Positions 1 through 9,169 are shown, counted from the stretch's first letter. The stretch is DNA of 64,000 bases from Rhizobium sp. BK418 (GCF_004341105.1 NZ_SLZK01000006.1:1-64000), one strand, 5' to 3'. Made by a program: numbers and translations. The notes: generated from the sequence alone by a model not told the origin.

Positions 1-46
1 CAGCGACAATCACGATGATACCGTCGCCGACGATCGCGACACCAGA

Positions 47-88
47 ATCTCATCCAGATTGTCGCGCTGATCTCATCCAGATTGTCGC
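47..88. repeat. Tandem 19-bp repeats, likely IS21-type element end
   Basis: The 19-base unit atctcatccagattgtcgc occurs at 47-65 and again, exactly, at 70-88, so the copies are 23 bases apart. Multiple short terminal repeats of about this size are typical of the ends of IS21-family elements, where the IstA transposase binds. The rest of the element would lie left of the window. The second copy ends just before the stop codon of the neighbouring gene at 90-92. Assignment to IS21 is inference from the repeat pattern alone. Confidence 0.45.
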
Positions 89-89
89 C

Positions 90-1961
90 CTACACGCGTG
101 GCCTGACAAAGACATCGGGCGCACCCGGCAAGCGCTCGAAATGGGTCCAGTTTGAAAGCAAGTAATGGTACAACCGGGTACCGCTCCACCACATCTGAAT
201 GTTGCTGTCCAGTACGATAGCATCGATTGATGCAGCGTCCAAGGCTAAGCGGATGGCACTATCGTTCTCCGCCCCCGTAATTCGAACTCCCTCGTTGGTG
301 AACACATACTGCAGATTCCCCGAGCAGGTGTAAAATCTACCAACGTTATCGACTAACACCCGCCTCGGATTTAACGCTTGAAGTTTCGAACACGTCAAAT
401 TCTGTGATTTCACCGACGTATTGACGGCAAACACATCCTCTTTCTCCTTCGGAACCTGCGCCCACCAAGCATTTAAAACGACCGCTCCCGCTAGGAAAGC
501 TAGAAGGTCGCGACCGCGGGTATTTGCCAAACCGAGACGAACCACCAAACATTGGCGGATAACCTCAAAGCTGAGCATAATGACCAACAACGCATAAAGC
601 CCGAGGTGAAATCCGTAGCGAAAGTTGGCGACAAAAGCCCCCGCCAGACTGAGGCCGTCGAGATGCAGCGGCATGAACCCTATAAGGATCAGCGAGACCA
701 AGAGCACGGATATCATCCCGCACCAGAGTAACTCGGTGCCGCGCAGCAATCTCTTCCTCGCGATCCGAATCGAGACCATAACCCCGGCCAAAGCTACAGC
801 TATTGCCCAGTATGGGGAGATCTGTGCGTACTCGAGATTTTTGAGCGCGAACTCCATAAATGACGGCTCGACGGCGAACGGGGTCGTCGTCTTGAGCGCT
901 TGGATCTGATAGGGGTCAGCGTAGAATGGGTACGTAAAGCCCAGGTTAGCCGCACCGGAGCCAAAATAACGCAGGTAACTGATCACGGCCGCAACGAATA
1001 GTGTGGCAGCAAGTACCCACGTCGATGGCATCGTAAGTATGGCAAATCTGTATCGCGCAAACAGCACTATGTGGCATCCCGCCAACAGTGCCGTTGCCAA
1101 AACGATACCGATAGAATGGCCTAGAAGCACGCCGAGTGCCGCTAAGAGTTGAAGCCCGACCAGTCTCAATCCCGCTTTCCTGGCCTCTTGCTCTAATACA
1201 AGGCCGGCAAGAACAATGGCCGGTCCAATATAAAACGCATCGCGAGAAAGCCCCCTGATCTCGTTCGACCACAGAGCGCTCATCGTAATTACTAAGCCCG
1301 CGGCAAGCCCTATCGAGATTCCTGCGCGCTTCCCGACAATACTCACGGCGGCAGAGAGGACGCTTAAAAATGTCAGCCCAACAAGAAGCTTGGGAATAAA
1401 ATCGTTCCCATATCCCGCAGGGGCCTCAAACAGAAATCCCCAAGCCAGATACAATGAAAATGACAGACTATGAGGGTGAACAACCACTGGATGGCGATAG
1501 TTGAACGGGTCGGAAAATGACTCCGATCCTTCACGCATTATCCGACTTAAGTCGCTAGCCTCCGTCAGGTACAGGGTTATATCGTGCGCCGAAAAATCGG
1601 TAGCTGCCCACGACCAGATTGTTACCAAGAACGGAAGCCCGCAAAGGACGAGCGCCAACGGCACAAGGTTCCACCTACCGGCGGGTATACGGAAAGCAAT
1701 TCCGCTGAAATGCCTGATGCCGCTGCCGGCCAACGCAAGTGCTGCAAGCAAGGGCAAGACGATGAAAATAATCCGCCCTGGCATCCAGTGCGAGAGGATC
1801 ATAAAGGAGGCGTAGGCAACGAGCGAAATGAAAGTTGGCGCTAGCGCAACACCAAGCAGCACCCGCGAGATGTCGAAACCGCCATTCCTGTTGCTTCCGA
1901 AAGAAATCCCCAACAGCGAACAGACAGAAACAACCAGCACAACGAAGAGGAAAAGACTCAT
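90..1961 (-). CDS. Polytopic membrane protein, GT-C glycosyltransferase-like
   Basis: This 623-residue protein has many hydrophobic segments from residue 2 to about 500, roughly a dozen, and then a soluble tail of about 120 residues (503-623) with two Cys. That layout resembles GT-C type polysaccharide glycosyltransferases of unknown subfamily, which use polyprenol-phosphate sugars on the periplasmic side. It is the last gene of a seven-gene leftward operon that starts with a GT2 enzyme. A separating gap of 11 bases follows the flippase-like gene. The stop codon abuts the repeats at 47-88, so an insertion may have changed the natural C-terminus. I do not recognise a specific family; the glycosyltransferase role is inferred from topology and context. 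Confidence 0.6.
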   Translation of the reverse strand: MSLFLFVVLVVSVCSLLGISFGSNRNGGFDISRVLLGVALAPTFISLVAYASFMILSHWMPGRIIFIVLPLLAALALAGSGIRHFSGIAFRIPAGRWNLVPLALVLCGLPFLVTIWSWAATDFSAHDITLYLTEASDLSRIMREGSESFSDPFNYRHPVVVHPHSLSFSLYLAWGFLFEAPAGYGNDFIPKLLVGLTFLSVLSAAVSIVGKRAGISIGLAAGLVITMSALWSNEIRGLSRDAFYIGPAIVLAGLVLEQEARKAGLRLVGLQLLAALGVLLGHSIGIVLATALLAGCHIVLFARYRFAILTMPSTWVLAATLFVAAVISYLRYFGSGAANLGFTYPFYADPYQIQALKTTTPFAVEPSFMEFALKNLEYAQISPYWAIAVALAGVMVSIRIARKRLLRGTELLWCGMISVLLVSLILIGFMPLHLDGLSLAGAFVANFRYGFHLGLYALLVIMLSFEVIRQCLVVRLGLANTRGRDLLAFLAGAVVLNAWWAQVPKEKEDVFAVNTSVKSQNLTCSKLQALNPRRVLVDNVGRFYTCSGNLQYVFTNEGVRITGAENDSAIRLALDAASIDAIVLDSNIQMWWSGTRLYHYLLSNWTHFERLPGAPDVFVRPRV

Positions 1962-1972
1962 GCTCGGCTCAT

Positions 1973-2824
1973 TTATTTTTCCGGGACTGCATATGGCCGC
2001 AATAGCGTTGGCACAAACACCAACAGGTCAGCCACAATCCAAACAGCTCGATGCAAGAGAGAGAGCTCGATGAGGTTTTGAACGCTCAGATCCCCAGTTC
2101 GACTTGCCAGGAAGCCAACAACGAGTTCGCGCACACCAATGCCCGATGGAGCGAAAATTGCAAGCGTTCCCGCAGCAAAGCCGACGTTGAATATCCCGGC
2201 CAATTGAGCCCAGAACGCCTCCGCGTCTGGAACCACCACTGCAAAGCTTAATCCGAACAATATCCAAGCGGAGACCTGCTGCAGTGTTATGATGGTGGCG
2301 TCCTGCTTTGTCGCCATTGGCACGACTAGGTTGCTGAATCCGTAAATGAACAAAAACGCGGCAACGCCGCAGGTAGCCCATGAGATCATCGAGAACTCGC
2401 TTACCGCAATAAACGATGCTCCACTGGCAAAACTGGCAACGATCAAAATCCCGGTCTCGGCGAGGAGGAGCTTTCCGCCTTTTGTAAAACCAATACCTGC
2501 GGTACGATAGATCGCTAGCCTGCTTGTGAGCCCCCATATCCCACCCGGAATGTATTTCGCTATATCGGCCCTAGAGTAGGCATACCATGCGAACGCCAGC
2601 CCCCTATCCTCGCCCGATGAGCGCAAAACGCCTCGAACAAGCAAAATTACTAGGATCTTTCCCGCGATTATAAGCGCTAAGGAAAGAACGAAGGTACTCA
2701 GAGAGATATGCTCGGCGATGTATTCGAACGATAGCTTTTGCGATTTCAGGGCCAAGACCAGAAACGCGACGAGAAGCAGAAGCCAAATTCTGGCCGCCCA
2801 GCGCTTGATAACGGCCCTATTCAA
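1973..2824 (-). CDS. Lysylphosphatidylglycerol synthase TM-type flippase-like protein
   Basis: The protein has about seven to eight membrane segments and the KYIPGGIWG signature typical of the LPG_synthase_TM/UPF0104 family, members of which act as lipid or glycolipid flippases. The open frame extends upstream to 2974, but that part overlaps the deacetylase gene in another frame and is hydrophilic. I placed the start at a TTG (2824) whose bases overlap the deacetylase stop (TTGA), giving 283 residues. No strong ribosome binding site is visible, so the start is uncertain and translational coupling is assumed. In this operon it may move an undecaprenyl-linked sugar made by the GT2 enzyme to the periplasm for the neighbouring membrane protein. 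Confidence 0.7.
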   Translation of the reverse strand: MNRAVIKRWAARIWLLLLVAFLVLALKSQKLSFEYIAEHISLSTFVLSLALIIAGKILVILLVRGVLRSSGEDRGLAFAWYAYSRADIAKYIPGGIWGLTSRLAIYRTAGIGFTKGGKLLLAETGILIVASFASGASFIAVSEFSMISWATCGVAAFLFIYGFSNLVVPMATKQDATIITLQQVSAWILFGLSFAVVVPDAEAFWAQLAGIFNVGFAAGTLAIFAPSGIGVRELVVGFLASRTGDLSVQNLIELSLLHRAVWIVADLLVFVPTLLRPYAVPEK

Positions 2825-3603
2825 GTCGAAACACTGCGAAAGAGCTTGATCGCCCTCTTCACGCGCGAAATCGCAATATCTTTGCATAACGCGAACGCAT
2901 ATTTGCCCGGGGACGAATTCCAACGTTCGGGATGTGTGGAGATATAGACCGGATTCCTGTAGGAACGCAGCCAAGTCGGAAATTCGTTGGCCGAAGGCGG
3001 CGGCGACCAGCCGCGCGATAGGCCAACGCGATCCCGAAAGTTTTCAGCAGCTGAGGCATTCCATCGACCACCGGTGTCGGTGAAGTAAGCCAATTCGATC
3101 GTAGCAAACGAAAGCGACGCGTCTGCCTTCAGGTCAAATTCACCAAGGTCTCTTCCGACAAGCAGTTCCTGGTTATGAAAGCGGCTAAGGGGCGCGCCGT
3201 GCATAGCCACGGTGCTGCAAGGGGCAATCTGTCGGAGATTCGACAGGTTTCTCTCAAACGCTGACAGGGCTGCTCCTCGATCGCCTTTCATGGCGGAAAG
3301 ACACTCATAATGGTAACCAGTTTCGTGCCCCAAGTTCGCGACGAGCTCGATCTGCTTAGCGGGAAAGCGTCCGTCTCGGGTGCAGCGGAAATAATAAGTG
3401 GAGCTCACGCCTGCGGCCTTCTCCAACTCCGCCATAGTAACAGCGCGATCGGCGAGCCTATCAACATCATGGCGCAGCACTAGTTTCGAGCCGGATTTGT
3501 CATCCGGGCCCGCTTCAAAAAACTCTAGGACGCCACAAGGTATTCGTCCGCTCTTTTCGATGGTGCCGAGCAGTTCTTGGTACTCGGACAGTAAAAACGA
3601 CAT
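2821..3603 (-). CDS. Polysaccharide deacetylase-like (NodB/CE4 fold) protein
   Basis: This 260-residue protein carries an RHDVD motif (44-48) and a GHETGYHY motif (His93, His98). These correspond to the metal-binding Asp and the HxxxxH motif of carbohydrate esterase family 4. A late STHPERW segment resembles the C-terminal motif of the related sugar-cluster enzymes. There is no signal peptide, so it probably acts in the cytoplasm on a nucleotide- or lipid-linked sugar rather than on exported polymer. It lies one base from the FrhB-like gene and overlaps the flippase-like gene. The substrate is unknown. Confidence 0.75.
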   Translation of the reverse strand: MSFLLSEYQELLGTIEKSGRIPCGVLEFFEAGPDDKSGSKLVLRHDVDRLADRAVTMAELEKAAGVSSTYYFRCTRDGRFPAKQIELVANLGHETGYHYECLSAMKGDRGAALSAFERNLSNLRQIAPCSTVAMHGAPLSRFHNQELLVGRDLGEFDLKADASLSFATIELAYFTDTGGRWNASAAENFRDRVGLSRGWSPPPSANEFPTWLRSYRNPVYISTHPERWNSSPGKYAFALCKDIAISRVKRAIKLFRSVST

Positions 3604-3604
3604 T

Positions 3605-4975
3605 CTACTTCCCTCGCGCGAGCTTTCCCAACCTGTTCAATAGAACCCTTACTGAGAAGGTCAGAAAAAGATACTCGAAAATCTGAAGGGGCATATAGAA
3701 TGGCCTGAGCCATTTGCGCTGACGGACTTTGATCTTGATCAGGTCGACGAACGCGTAGACGTATTGATGCCACGTCTTATGGTTTTGCAAGCCTTTATAG
3801 ATAGAAATCTCAGGCGGCTTCATGCCTAAGAACGAAGCCACCTTTGAATAGAGAAGCGCCTGCCGTCGATTTTCTAGAGTGTACCCCTGGCTCTTGACCA
3901 GTTCATCACGCGATAACGGCTCAAGGACAACGGCGCTCGCCTCGACTGCATCGTTAATGATCTCAAGGCCCTTTTTGGTTCGCGCGATAACTGCCGAATA
4001 TCCGGGCGAGCCATAGCTTTTGAAGCGAGGCAGGTGCGGGTCCCCTACGGCGATATCCGCAAAATCCGCAATTTGATCAGGACATATCCTGCAGCGAGGC
4101 AACATCCAATAGCCCTGGAATGAAATGACGTAGCGAAGGATATTCCACCGTGAGTTATTCATGATCCGCGGAATGATCTTGGGGGCCGCCCCATCCGTAG
4201 TCGTTAAACGGATCTGGCCTGGCCAAGCACCGTCGCGGTAATCGATGTCATCCACAGCCTTCGGATCGGTCCCAAAGTTCTCGATATACTTCCCGATTCC
4301 AGAAAACCTGTTGATGCCTCCACAGAAGAGCCCGATCAACGCAACACAACGGTCGCGTACGTCCGGCCTCGCCATCATCACTTCGCGCATCGCTGCGATT
4401 TCACAAGGCAGACCGACAAATGCAAACCGATCCGAAGAGTCTACCAGTGCCGGAAGCTGTGACCCGTAATTGATGGGGTGATAATGGGAGCCCATGGCTT
4501 GTCGAATCTCATCGCTAGATCGCGCCAAGACCGCCTTTCCATGCTTAGGATCTCTGCCTGCGCTGCAATAGGCAACGTCGATCTCCCCGCGGGCGAATAG
4601 GTGATCGAGCAATGCTGTCGTGACACCTCCCGAGGCAGCTGCCTGCCGTACCGAAGGGTCGTGGGCATAGCCGGCGGCGATAAGCAAGCTTTCGCCGACA
4701 AGTGCGTCGTCGGGCTGCCTGTTGAACACCGCTTGAGCTACTCCTTGCATGTCCATTTTCGCGCCAGGGCAGACACGTAATCCCGCCGCAGCCTCATTGA
4801 TCAGGCCATTTAACGACGGAGTCCAAATCTCTTCTTCTGTCGAGAAGGTCATATCGATCCGCGCGGTGGTTTCGCTACGAGCGACATCGATTTGACAGAA
4901 ACCGCACCCAATGCACTGCCCGTTTTTGACAACGGAAGGAATTTGATCGGTCGAGATCGTTCCCAGTGCACTCAT
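3605..4975 (-). CDS. Coenzyme F420 hydrogenase/dehydrogenase beta-subunit family Fe-S protein
   Basis: The N-terminus has a ferredoxin-like cluster ligand set, CIGCGFC (Cys21, 24, 27) with CP at Cys69. A central FrhB-type region contains ASGGVTTALLDHLF, and a further RCRICPD motif follows. The length of 456 residues fits the FrhB_FdhB_C family found in polysaccharide clusters, usually beside a pyruvyl transferase, as here. The natural redox partner and substrate are not known; rhizobia are not expected to make F420 in this role, so a flavin- or Fe-S-dependent redox step on a sugar is a guess. One base separates it from the downstream deacetylase gene and one base from the upstream pyruvyl transferase gene. 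Confidence 0.85.
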   Translation of the reverse strand: MSALGTISTDQIPSVVKNGQCIGCGFCQIDVARSETTARIDMTFSTEEEIWTPSLNGLINEAAAGLRVCPGAKMDMQGVAQAVFNRQPDDALVGESLLIAAGYAHDPSVRQAAASGGVTTALLDHLFARGEIDVAYCSAGRDPKHGKAVLARSSDEIRQAMGSHYHPINYGSQLPALVDSSDRFAFVGLPCEIAAMREVMMARPDVRDRCVALIGLFCGGINRFSGIGKYIENFGTDPKAVDDIDYRDGAWPGQIRLTTTDGAAPKIIPRIMNNSRWNILRYVISFQGYWMLPRCRICPDQIADFADIAVGDPHLPRFKSYGSPGYSAVIARTKKGLEIINDAVEASAVVLEPLSRDELVKSQGYTLENRRQALLYSKVASFLGMKPPEISIYKGLQNHKTWHQYVYAFVDLIKIKVRQRKWLRPFYMPLQIFEYLFLTFSVRVLLNRLGKLARGK

Positions 4976-4976
4976 A

Positions 4977-6194
4977 TTAAGCGCCCCCGACTACGAGTTT
5001 GATCCCGTCGGTTGCCTTGGCGCTCACGTCGGCTGACACGAGTTTCATCTGATCATGCAATTTGTCGCGCCGGATTAGCATTTCAGAAAGCATCGATATC
5101 AACCGCTCGGATGTCAGCTGAGAGTAATCCATTGTGAATTCGCTCATTCCGAACGGCTCGGCGGCTTCAGCATATTTGTGGCTCCAACCAACGGTTACGA
5201 CCGGAATTGATTGGCTAAGAGCAGCAATCATTGAATGGAACCGTGAAGCTATAAAAACAGCCGACTGGCCGACAAGAGCTCGGGCAAGACGCGGATTGCC
5301 TGAAGGGTCAAGGATTGGCACCGAGTACCCGCGTTCGCGTAGGCTTTGCTGTATGCGTCTTGCTACCGAATGGTCATCGTTCTTACGGATCCCGCTGTCG
5401 ATGGAGTGCGGCAGCATAGCAACGCGGTTGCCACTGGCGATCAGTGACGCGAAGGTATCGGTAAGGACCGACACCATATCGACGCCCGCGTCCTTGCAGT
5501 GAGCCAAGACAACCGCACTGGGCGAGCAAACGATGAGTGGACCGTCATTCGTGAAGCCGCTCTGTGACTTTATGTGATCCTGGGCCGCTCGCTTGACACT
5601 TTCGTCGATTTGCAACGCAAAGCTTGTATCGGGGCAGAACTGAGCGTTGGCAATGCCGAGTTGCTTCAGGTGCATGAGTGACATGTTTCCGCGAGCTGCG
5701 ACCGTGGCACAACGCCGCAATGTCCACTTCGCCGCGAAAGCATTCAAGCGGCCACGAAACGGTCCCATCGCCTGAGAAAGTTTGTAGACCGGGGTTCCGA
5801 AGAAGAATGCCGGGAGAGCGACAGCGACGTTGTAATACAGTAGTGGGATACCCCGCCCATCGACGAACGCGATGCCGGACAGGTCGGCAACTGCGTCGGC
5901 TGCGGCAATATCTTTCAGCAGCGGCAGTTGGGCCAACGTGTTGCGTACCGGCCGGATCTTTCTCAATGGCCAGAACAAAATGCATAGTGGTACGGCTAGC
6001 AAAAGCAGATACCGGTAACCGGACGACACTAGTCGGGTCGTATCCGGCCCAACTTGCTTCCGATCCTTTTCGGGCAGGATGCTGGCAAGTGCGATATCGT
6101 CAAAGTAGGGACGAAGGACGTCTTCAACGGCGCAAAGCATTGCTGTCCCGCCAAGGTTTCCTGTGCGCGTTACGCCGGTAATTACAAGTCTCAT
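4977..6194 (-). CDS. Polysaccharide pyruvyl transferase family protein
   Basis: The family (PF04230) transfers pyruvate from phosphoenolpyruvate as a ketal onto sugars of surface polymers. Visible signatures are the N-terminal GNLGG loop (residues 12-16), the central SQAMGPF segment and the late ASRFHSMIAAL motif with conserved Arg and His. The open frame reaches 6329, but the ATG at 6194 begins the conserved MRLVITGV strand and avoids a long overlap with the methyltransferase gene, whose stop is at 6200. This gives 405 residues. A hydrophobic stretch near residues 60-80 may be a membrane-associated insertion. The operon partner FrhB-like protein is a common neighbour of this family. Confidence 0.85.
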   Translation of the reverse strand: MRLVITGVTRTGNLGGTAMLCAVEDVLRPYFDDIALASILPEKDRKQVGPDTTRLVSSGYRYLLLLAVPLCILFWPLRKIRPVRNTLAQLPLLKDIAAADAVADLSGIAFVDGRGIPLLYYNVAVALPAFFFGTPVYKLSQAMGPFRGRLNAFAAKWTLRRCATVAARGNMSLMHLKQLGIANAQFCPDTSFALQIDESVKRAAQDHIKSQSGFTNDGPLIVCSPSAVVLAHCKDAGVDMVSVLTDTFASLIASGNRVAMLPHSIDSGIRKNDDHSVARRIQQSLRERGYSVPILDPSGNPRLARALVGQSAVFIASRFHSMIAALSQSIPVVTVGWSHKYAEAAEPFGMSEFTMDYSQLTSERLISMLSEMLIRRDKLHDQMKLVSADVSAKATDGIKLVVGGA

Positions 6195-6199
6195 TGCAC

Positions 6200-7057
6200 T
6201 CAAACCGTTCTTCTGAAGGTTACGCACGCTATATCCCTGGTGTTCAGGGAAACTGGAAAGGCAGGAACCGCCTTCCCCAAGAACTCGGCAAACGAAAACA
6301 GTCCGACGCTGCGGAATGCCTTTGAGCAAAGGAAATTGGCCGCAACTTTTTTGCTGGGAAGCTCGAAGCCTACCAGCTCGAACCCCTCCTTGCGTCCCAG
6401 CACCTCAAGCGACCTTCTGCTAAAATATTGAAGATTTACGGGTGGTATCATAAGGGGCCAGAAGCGCTTCAAAGCCTGGGCGACAAAGCTATCCACCATT
6501 GGGACCGTCACAATGAGAGTTCCATCGGCCTTGAGCATGTCGCGGCACTTCGCCAGGACTCGCCGCGGATCCCTAAAGCCAGCGAGTACGTCCCACAACG
6601 TGATGACGTCGAAGGTGGTTTGATCATCCTCTTTGGCAAGAAAGTCACCACTTTGGATGGGAATGCCCCTCGAACGCGCTTCTGCCGCAGCTTCCTCAGA
6701 CAACTCGACGCCTTCGGCCGAAAACGCGGCCTGAGCTGCCTCAACGAAAGCCCCTTTGCCGGCGCCAATATCCAACAAACGACCAGACAGGCCCATGGAG
6801 GTTAGCCACTGTACCCTCTGCCGGGCATTGACGTAAATGGGGGCGCTCAAGTCATTCGTGTCTTGTTGAGTCGAGTGATGGAAGCCGTCGGAATATATTT
6901 CGGCCAAATACTGATCGTCTTGCCTCCCTACAGCCACACCATGACCGCAATTCGAACAGGTGTAGATCCGGTAATTTTCATCTCTCGCTAAGTAAGGGGT
7001 GTTCAGAGAGGTGAAAAAACGAGTACTTGATGACCCGCAAATGGGGCAGTTCGTCAC
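6200..7057 (-). CDS. Class I SAM-dependent methyltransferase with N-terminal zinc ribbon
   Basis: Residues 4-37 hold CPIC and CSNC pairs (Cys4, 7, 34, 37), a zinc-ribbon seen in sugar-modifying methyltransferases of polysaccharide clusters. Residues 94-104 (LLDIGAGKGAF) are the SAM-binding motif I. Later segments (DVITLWDVL, GTLIVTVP) match the Rossmann methyltransferase core. The protein has 285 residues. Its start codon shares one base with the stop of the GT2 gene, indicating tight coupling. It probably methylates a sugar nucleotide or a glycan residue, but the acceptor cannot be deduced. Confidence 0.85.
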   Translation of the reverse strand: MTNCPICGSSSTRFFTSLNTPYLARDENYRIYTCSNCGHGVAVGRQDDQYLAEIYSDGFHHSTQQDTNDLSAPIYVNARQRVQWLTSMGLSGRLLDIGAGKGAFVEAAQAAFSAEGVELSEEAAAEARSRGIPIQSGDFLAKEDDQTTFDVITLWDVLAGFRDPRRVLAKCRDMLKADGTLIVTVPMVDSFVAQALKRFWPLMIPPVNLQYFSRRSLEVLGRKEGFELVGFELPSKKVAANFLCSKAFRSVGLFSFAEFLGKAVPAFPVSLNTRDIACVTFRRTV

Positions 7058-8067
7058 TATTTCGCCCCCTTATGCACGAATAGCCATTCGTTATCGCGGT
7101 AGTCCATCTCGAATGATTGAAGCAAAAGCTGGATAGAGACCATGCCGCTCATGCCCCATAAAATCGTCGCAGTCTGCGGAATGATGCCAGTGAATGCCGT
7201 TTTAAGCAGTATATAAATCAACAGTGCCACGTTACAGATAAAGCCAACGAAACACACTGCATAAAAGATGATGATGGGGTGGCCGTTCGCCACCATATAC
7301 TTTTGAAACATCCGGCTTAAAAACAGACGTAGCAAAAGCCGCAACAGTGGCCACGCGATCAGATGCGGGCGCATATGCGAACTCCATTCCGGGCCGTATA
7401 CGGCTCTGATAGGCACATCCGCAACACGCATGTTGGCGATGTTCAGCCTAACCAGATAGTCGTTCGGACAGCCGTATCTGGGATAACACTTCGACCAATC
7501 AACCGCCAAAAGCGCACGTCGATTGATTGCTGTGTACCCGCTCTGACTGTCGCTTATGTGCCAATAACCAGAGGCGATCTTCGTGAAGACCGAGAGCATA
7601 AGATTTCCGAACAAACGGTGCTTCGGGATCTCGGATATTTGACCCCGGTGACCAATAAATCGGTTCCCTTTCGCGTAATCACAGATATCGCTCGCAACTG
7701 GCTCAACAACATTATCGAAATCCGCAGGGTCCATTTGGCCGTCGCCTGCCATTACTACGGCAATATCTTCTCCACTGGCGATGACCCGCTCGTAGCCCGC
7801 GACTATCGCACCTCCTACGCCCACGTTCTTCTTCAAGTCGACGAGGACAACGCGGTGATCGCGCTGAGCGTATTCTTGGACAACTGTGGCCGTTCCGTCC
7901 GTGCTCGCATCGTTAACGACATAAATCCTTGTCGCTCGCTCCGGGACAGCCGCGATTGTGCGACCAATCTTCTTCTCTTCGTTGTAAGCGGGGATCACTA
8001 CCGCGATGGATGGACTTTTGACCAACGAAGGCCCCAATATTTGATCTGCCTGCAATTGTTCCCCCAT
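7057..8067 (-). CDS. GT2 glycosyltransferase, polyprenol-phosphate sugar synthase-like
   Basis: The N-terminal half is a GT2 (GT-A fold) catalytic domain starting AVVIPAYNEEKKIG, with NDASTDGT and a GDGQMD metal-binding motif near residue 110. The C-terminus has two hydrophobic segments (about 260-310). That layout matches DPM1/GtrB-like enzymes that charge undecaprenyl phosphate with a sugar. It is the first gene of the leftward seven-gene operon. The 267 bases upstream (8068-8334) contain no clear gene; a promoter must lie there, but I could not pick one with confidence. The start at 8067 has a weak ribosome binding site. Confidence 0.82.
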   Translation of the reverse strand: MGEQLQADQILGPSLVKSPSIAVVIPAYNEEKKIGRTIAAVPERATRIYVVNDASTDGTATVVQEYAQRDHRVVLVDLKKNVGVGGAIVAGYERVIASGEDIAVVMAGDGQMDPADFDNVVEPVASDICDYAKGNRFIGHRGQISEIPKHRLFGNLMLSVFTKIASGYWHISDSQSGYTAINRRALLAVDWSKCYPRYGCPNDYLVRLNIANMRVADVPIRAVYGPEWSSHMRPHLIAWPLLRLLLRLFLSRMFQKYMVANGHPIIIFYAVCFVGFICNVALLIYILLKTAFTGIIPQTATILWGMSGMVSIQLLLQSFEMDYRDNEWLFVHKGAK

Positions 8068-8334
8068 AAGCCCACGCGAAATAGCTTGAACAACATACTT
8101 CGTTAGGGGCGATACCGAGTCGCGTTCAAGCTGTCCATGAAGTTTTTGAATGTGACCCGGTTTTTAACATCCTTCATTCGATCGACCGATGCCGCGCGGA
8201 AGAAAGGGATTCGAGATACAAACACCCCATCTGATGCGGGAAATTCCGCAGGAGCTTGGTGTGGATTGCGATTTATGGCGCTATTGCTTCTATATTAAAC
8301 ATCCCTTACCATCCACCGAACGAGCATGCCGTCC

Positions 8335-8898
8335 TTACCCGCCGTTTTGGACCGAGGACAGCCTCTCCCGCTCCGTGCGATCTCTGAGGTCGAGTAGGAT
8401 ATCTCTTATGCCATAGACCGAGCCCTGCGCGGTCTTCATTTCATCGATCTGCCGCTGCTGGTCTACAAAGCGCTTGTCGTAGCTACCGAACACGCTATTC
8501 AGCTCCTCCCGCGGCACCTGGGCATTGCGAAGTTCCTTCACGCTCGCATCTGTTCGTGCTCGGTCTTCGGCTCCTCGCGCCGTTCGCCACTTCATCTCTT
8601 TCTGCGTCACCATCTTGTCGGCAAGGATGCCCACAGACTGCTTCAAGTCGCTGGCTGCTTCGCGGATCGGGAGATAGGCCAAGCCGCCGAGCATAGCGGC
8701 GAAAGTGAGCGCCACGCCAGCGCCTACCATTGTGGCTTATTGCACTCAGCCAGATTCGTCGACAGTGCGACGATCGAGGCTCGCGGTTTCGTTCGCAAGC
8801 GAAGTGACGGCAGTGTCGATGTTCTTGAAGCCAGATCGCACCTCGGTTCCAAGATCCGTCTGCCGGCGGCCGAGGTTAGTAACCCGCTCGCGGAGCAT
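8335..8898 (-). pseudogene. Frameshifted phage-type membrane/coiled-coil protein gene
   Basis: The ATG at 8898 opens a frame with RERVTNLGRRQTDLG that looks like the true N-terminus. It then reads into TGA and TAA stops just before 8730, where a new ATG in the same frame continues with a membrane segment (GVALTFAAMLGGLAYL) and a coiled-coil tail. Between them the natural continuation, RASIVALSTNLAECNKPQW, lies in another frame. So two compensating indels between about 8730 and 8800 seem to have broken one gene. Proteins of this layout, as I recall, occur beside prophage lysis genes in rhizobia. The 131-residue piece at 8335-8730 could still be translated. Confidence 0.5.
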
Positions 8899-9013
8899 GG
8901 TTTGTCATGATTAGGCGCACGGCTGTTGGACATTCACCGTCATCCCCTGCGCTAAGTCCAAGGCAAACATTAGTCCGGAAGCTGTTGCCCGCGCCAAGAG
9001 CCTTTACGGTTAG

Positions 9014-9169
9014 GAACAATCTGATAGAGCTAGGGCCGAACAGTCACGAACGGCGATCGCGACGAAGCTCGACTACCGGCGGCAGAAATTCAAGGGACTG
9101 CGCCGCTCCGTCACGCATCTGCTTCGCGCCGCTGATTATGCTAGAAGGGTACAGTATTCTCTATGGTAG
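9014..9169 (+). other. Possible C-terminal remnant of a lost gene
   Basis: After a stop at 9011-9013 one frame stays open for 51 codons to the TAG at 9167-9169, reading through KLDYRRQKFKGLRRSVTHLL. It has no start codon and no recognisable family, and it ends inside the start of the ligase gene. It may be the tail of a gene truncated during rearrangement. The remaining bases from 8899 to 9013 show nothing recognisable. Confidence 0.2.

Noticed and set aside
2825..2974. N-terminal extension of the flippase-like gene
   Set aside because: It overlaps the conserved 3' part of the deacetylase gene in another frame and is hydrophilic, unlike family N-termini.
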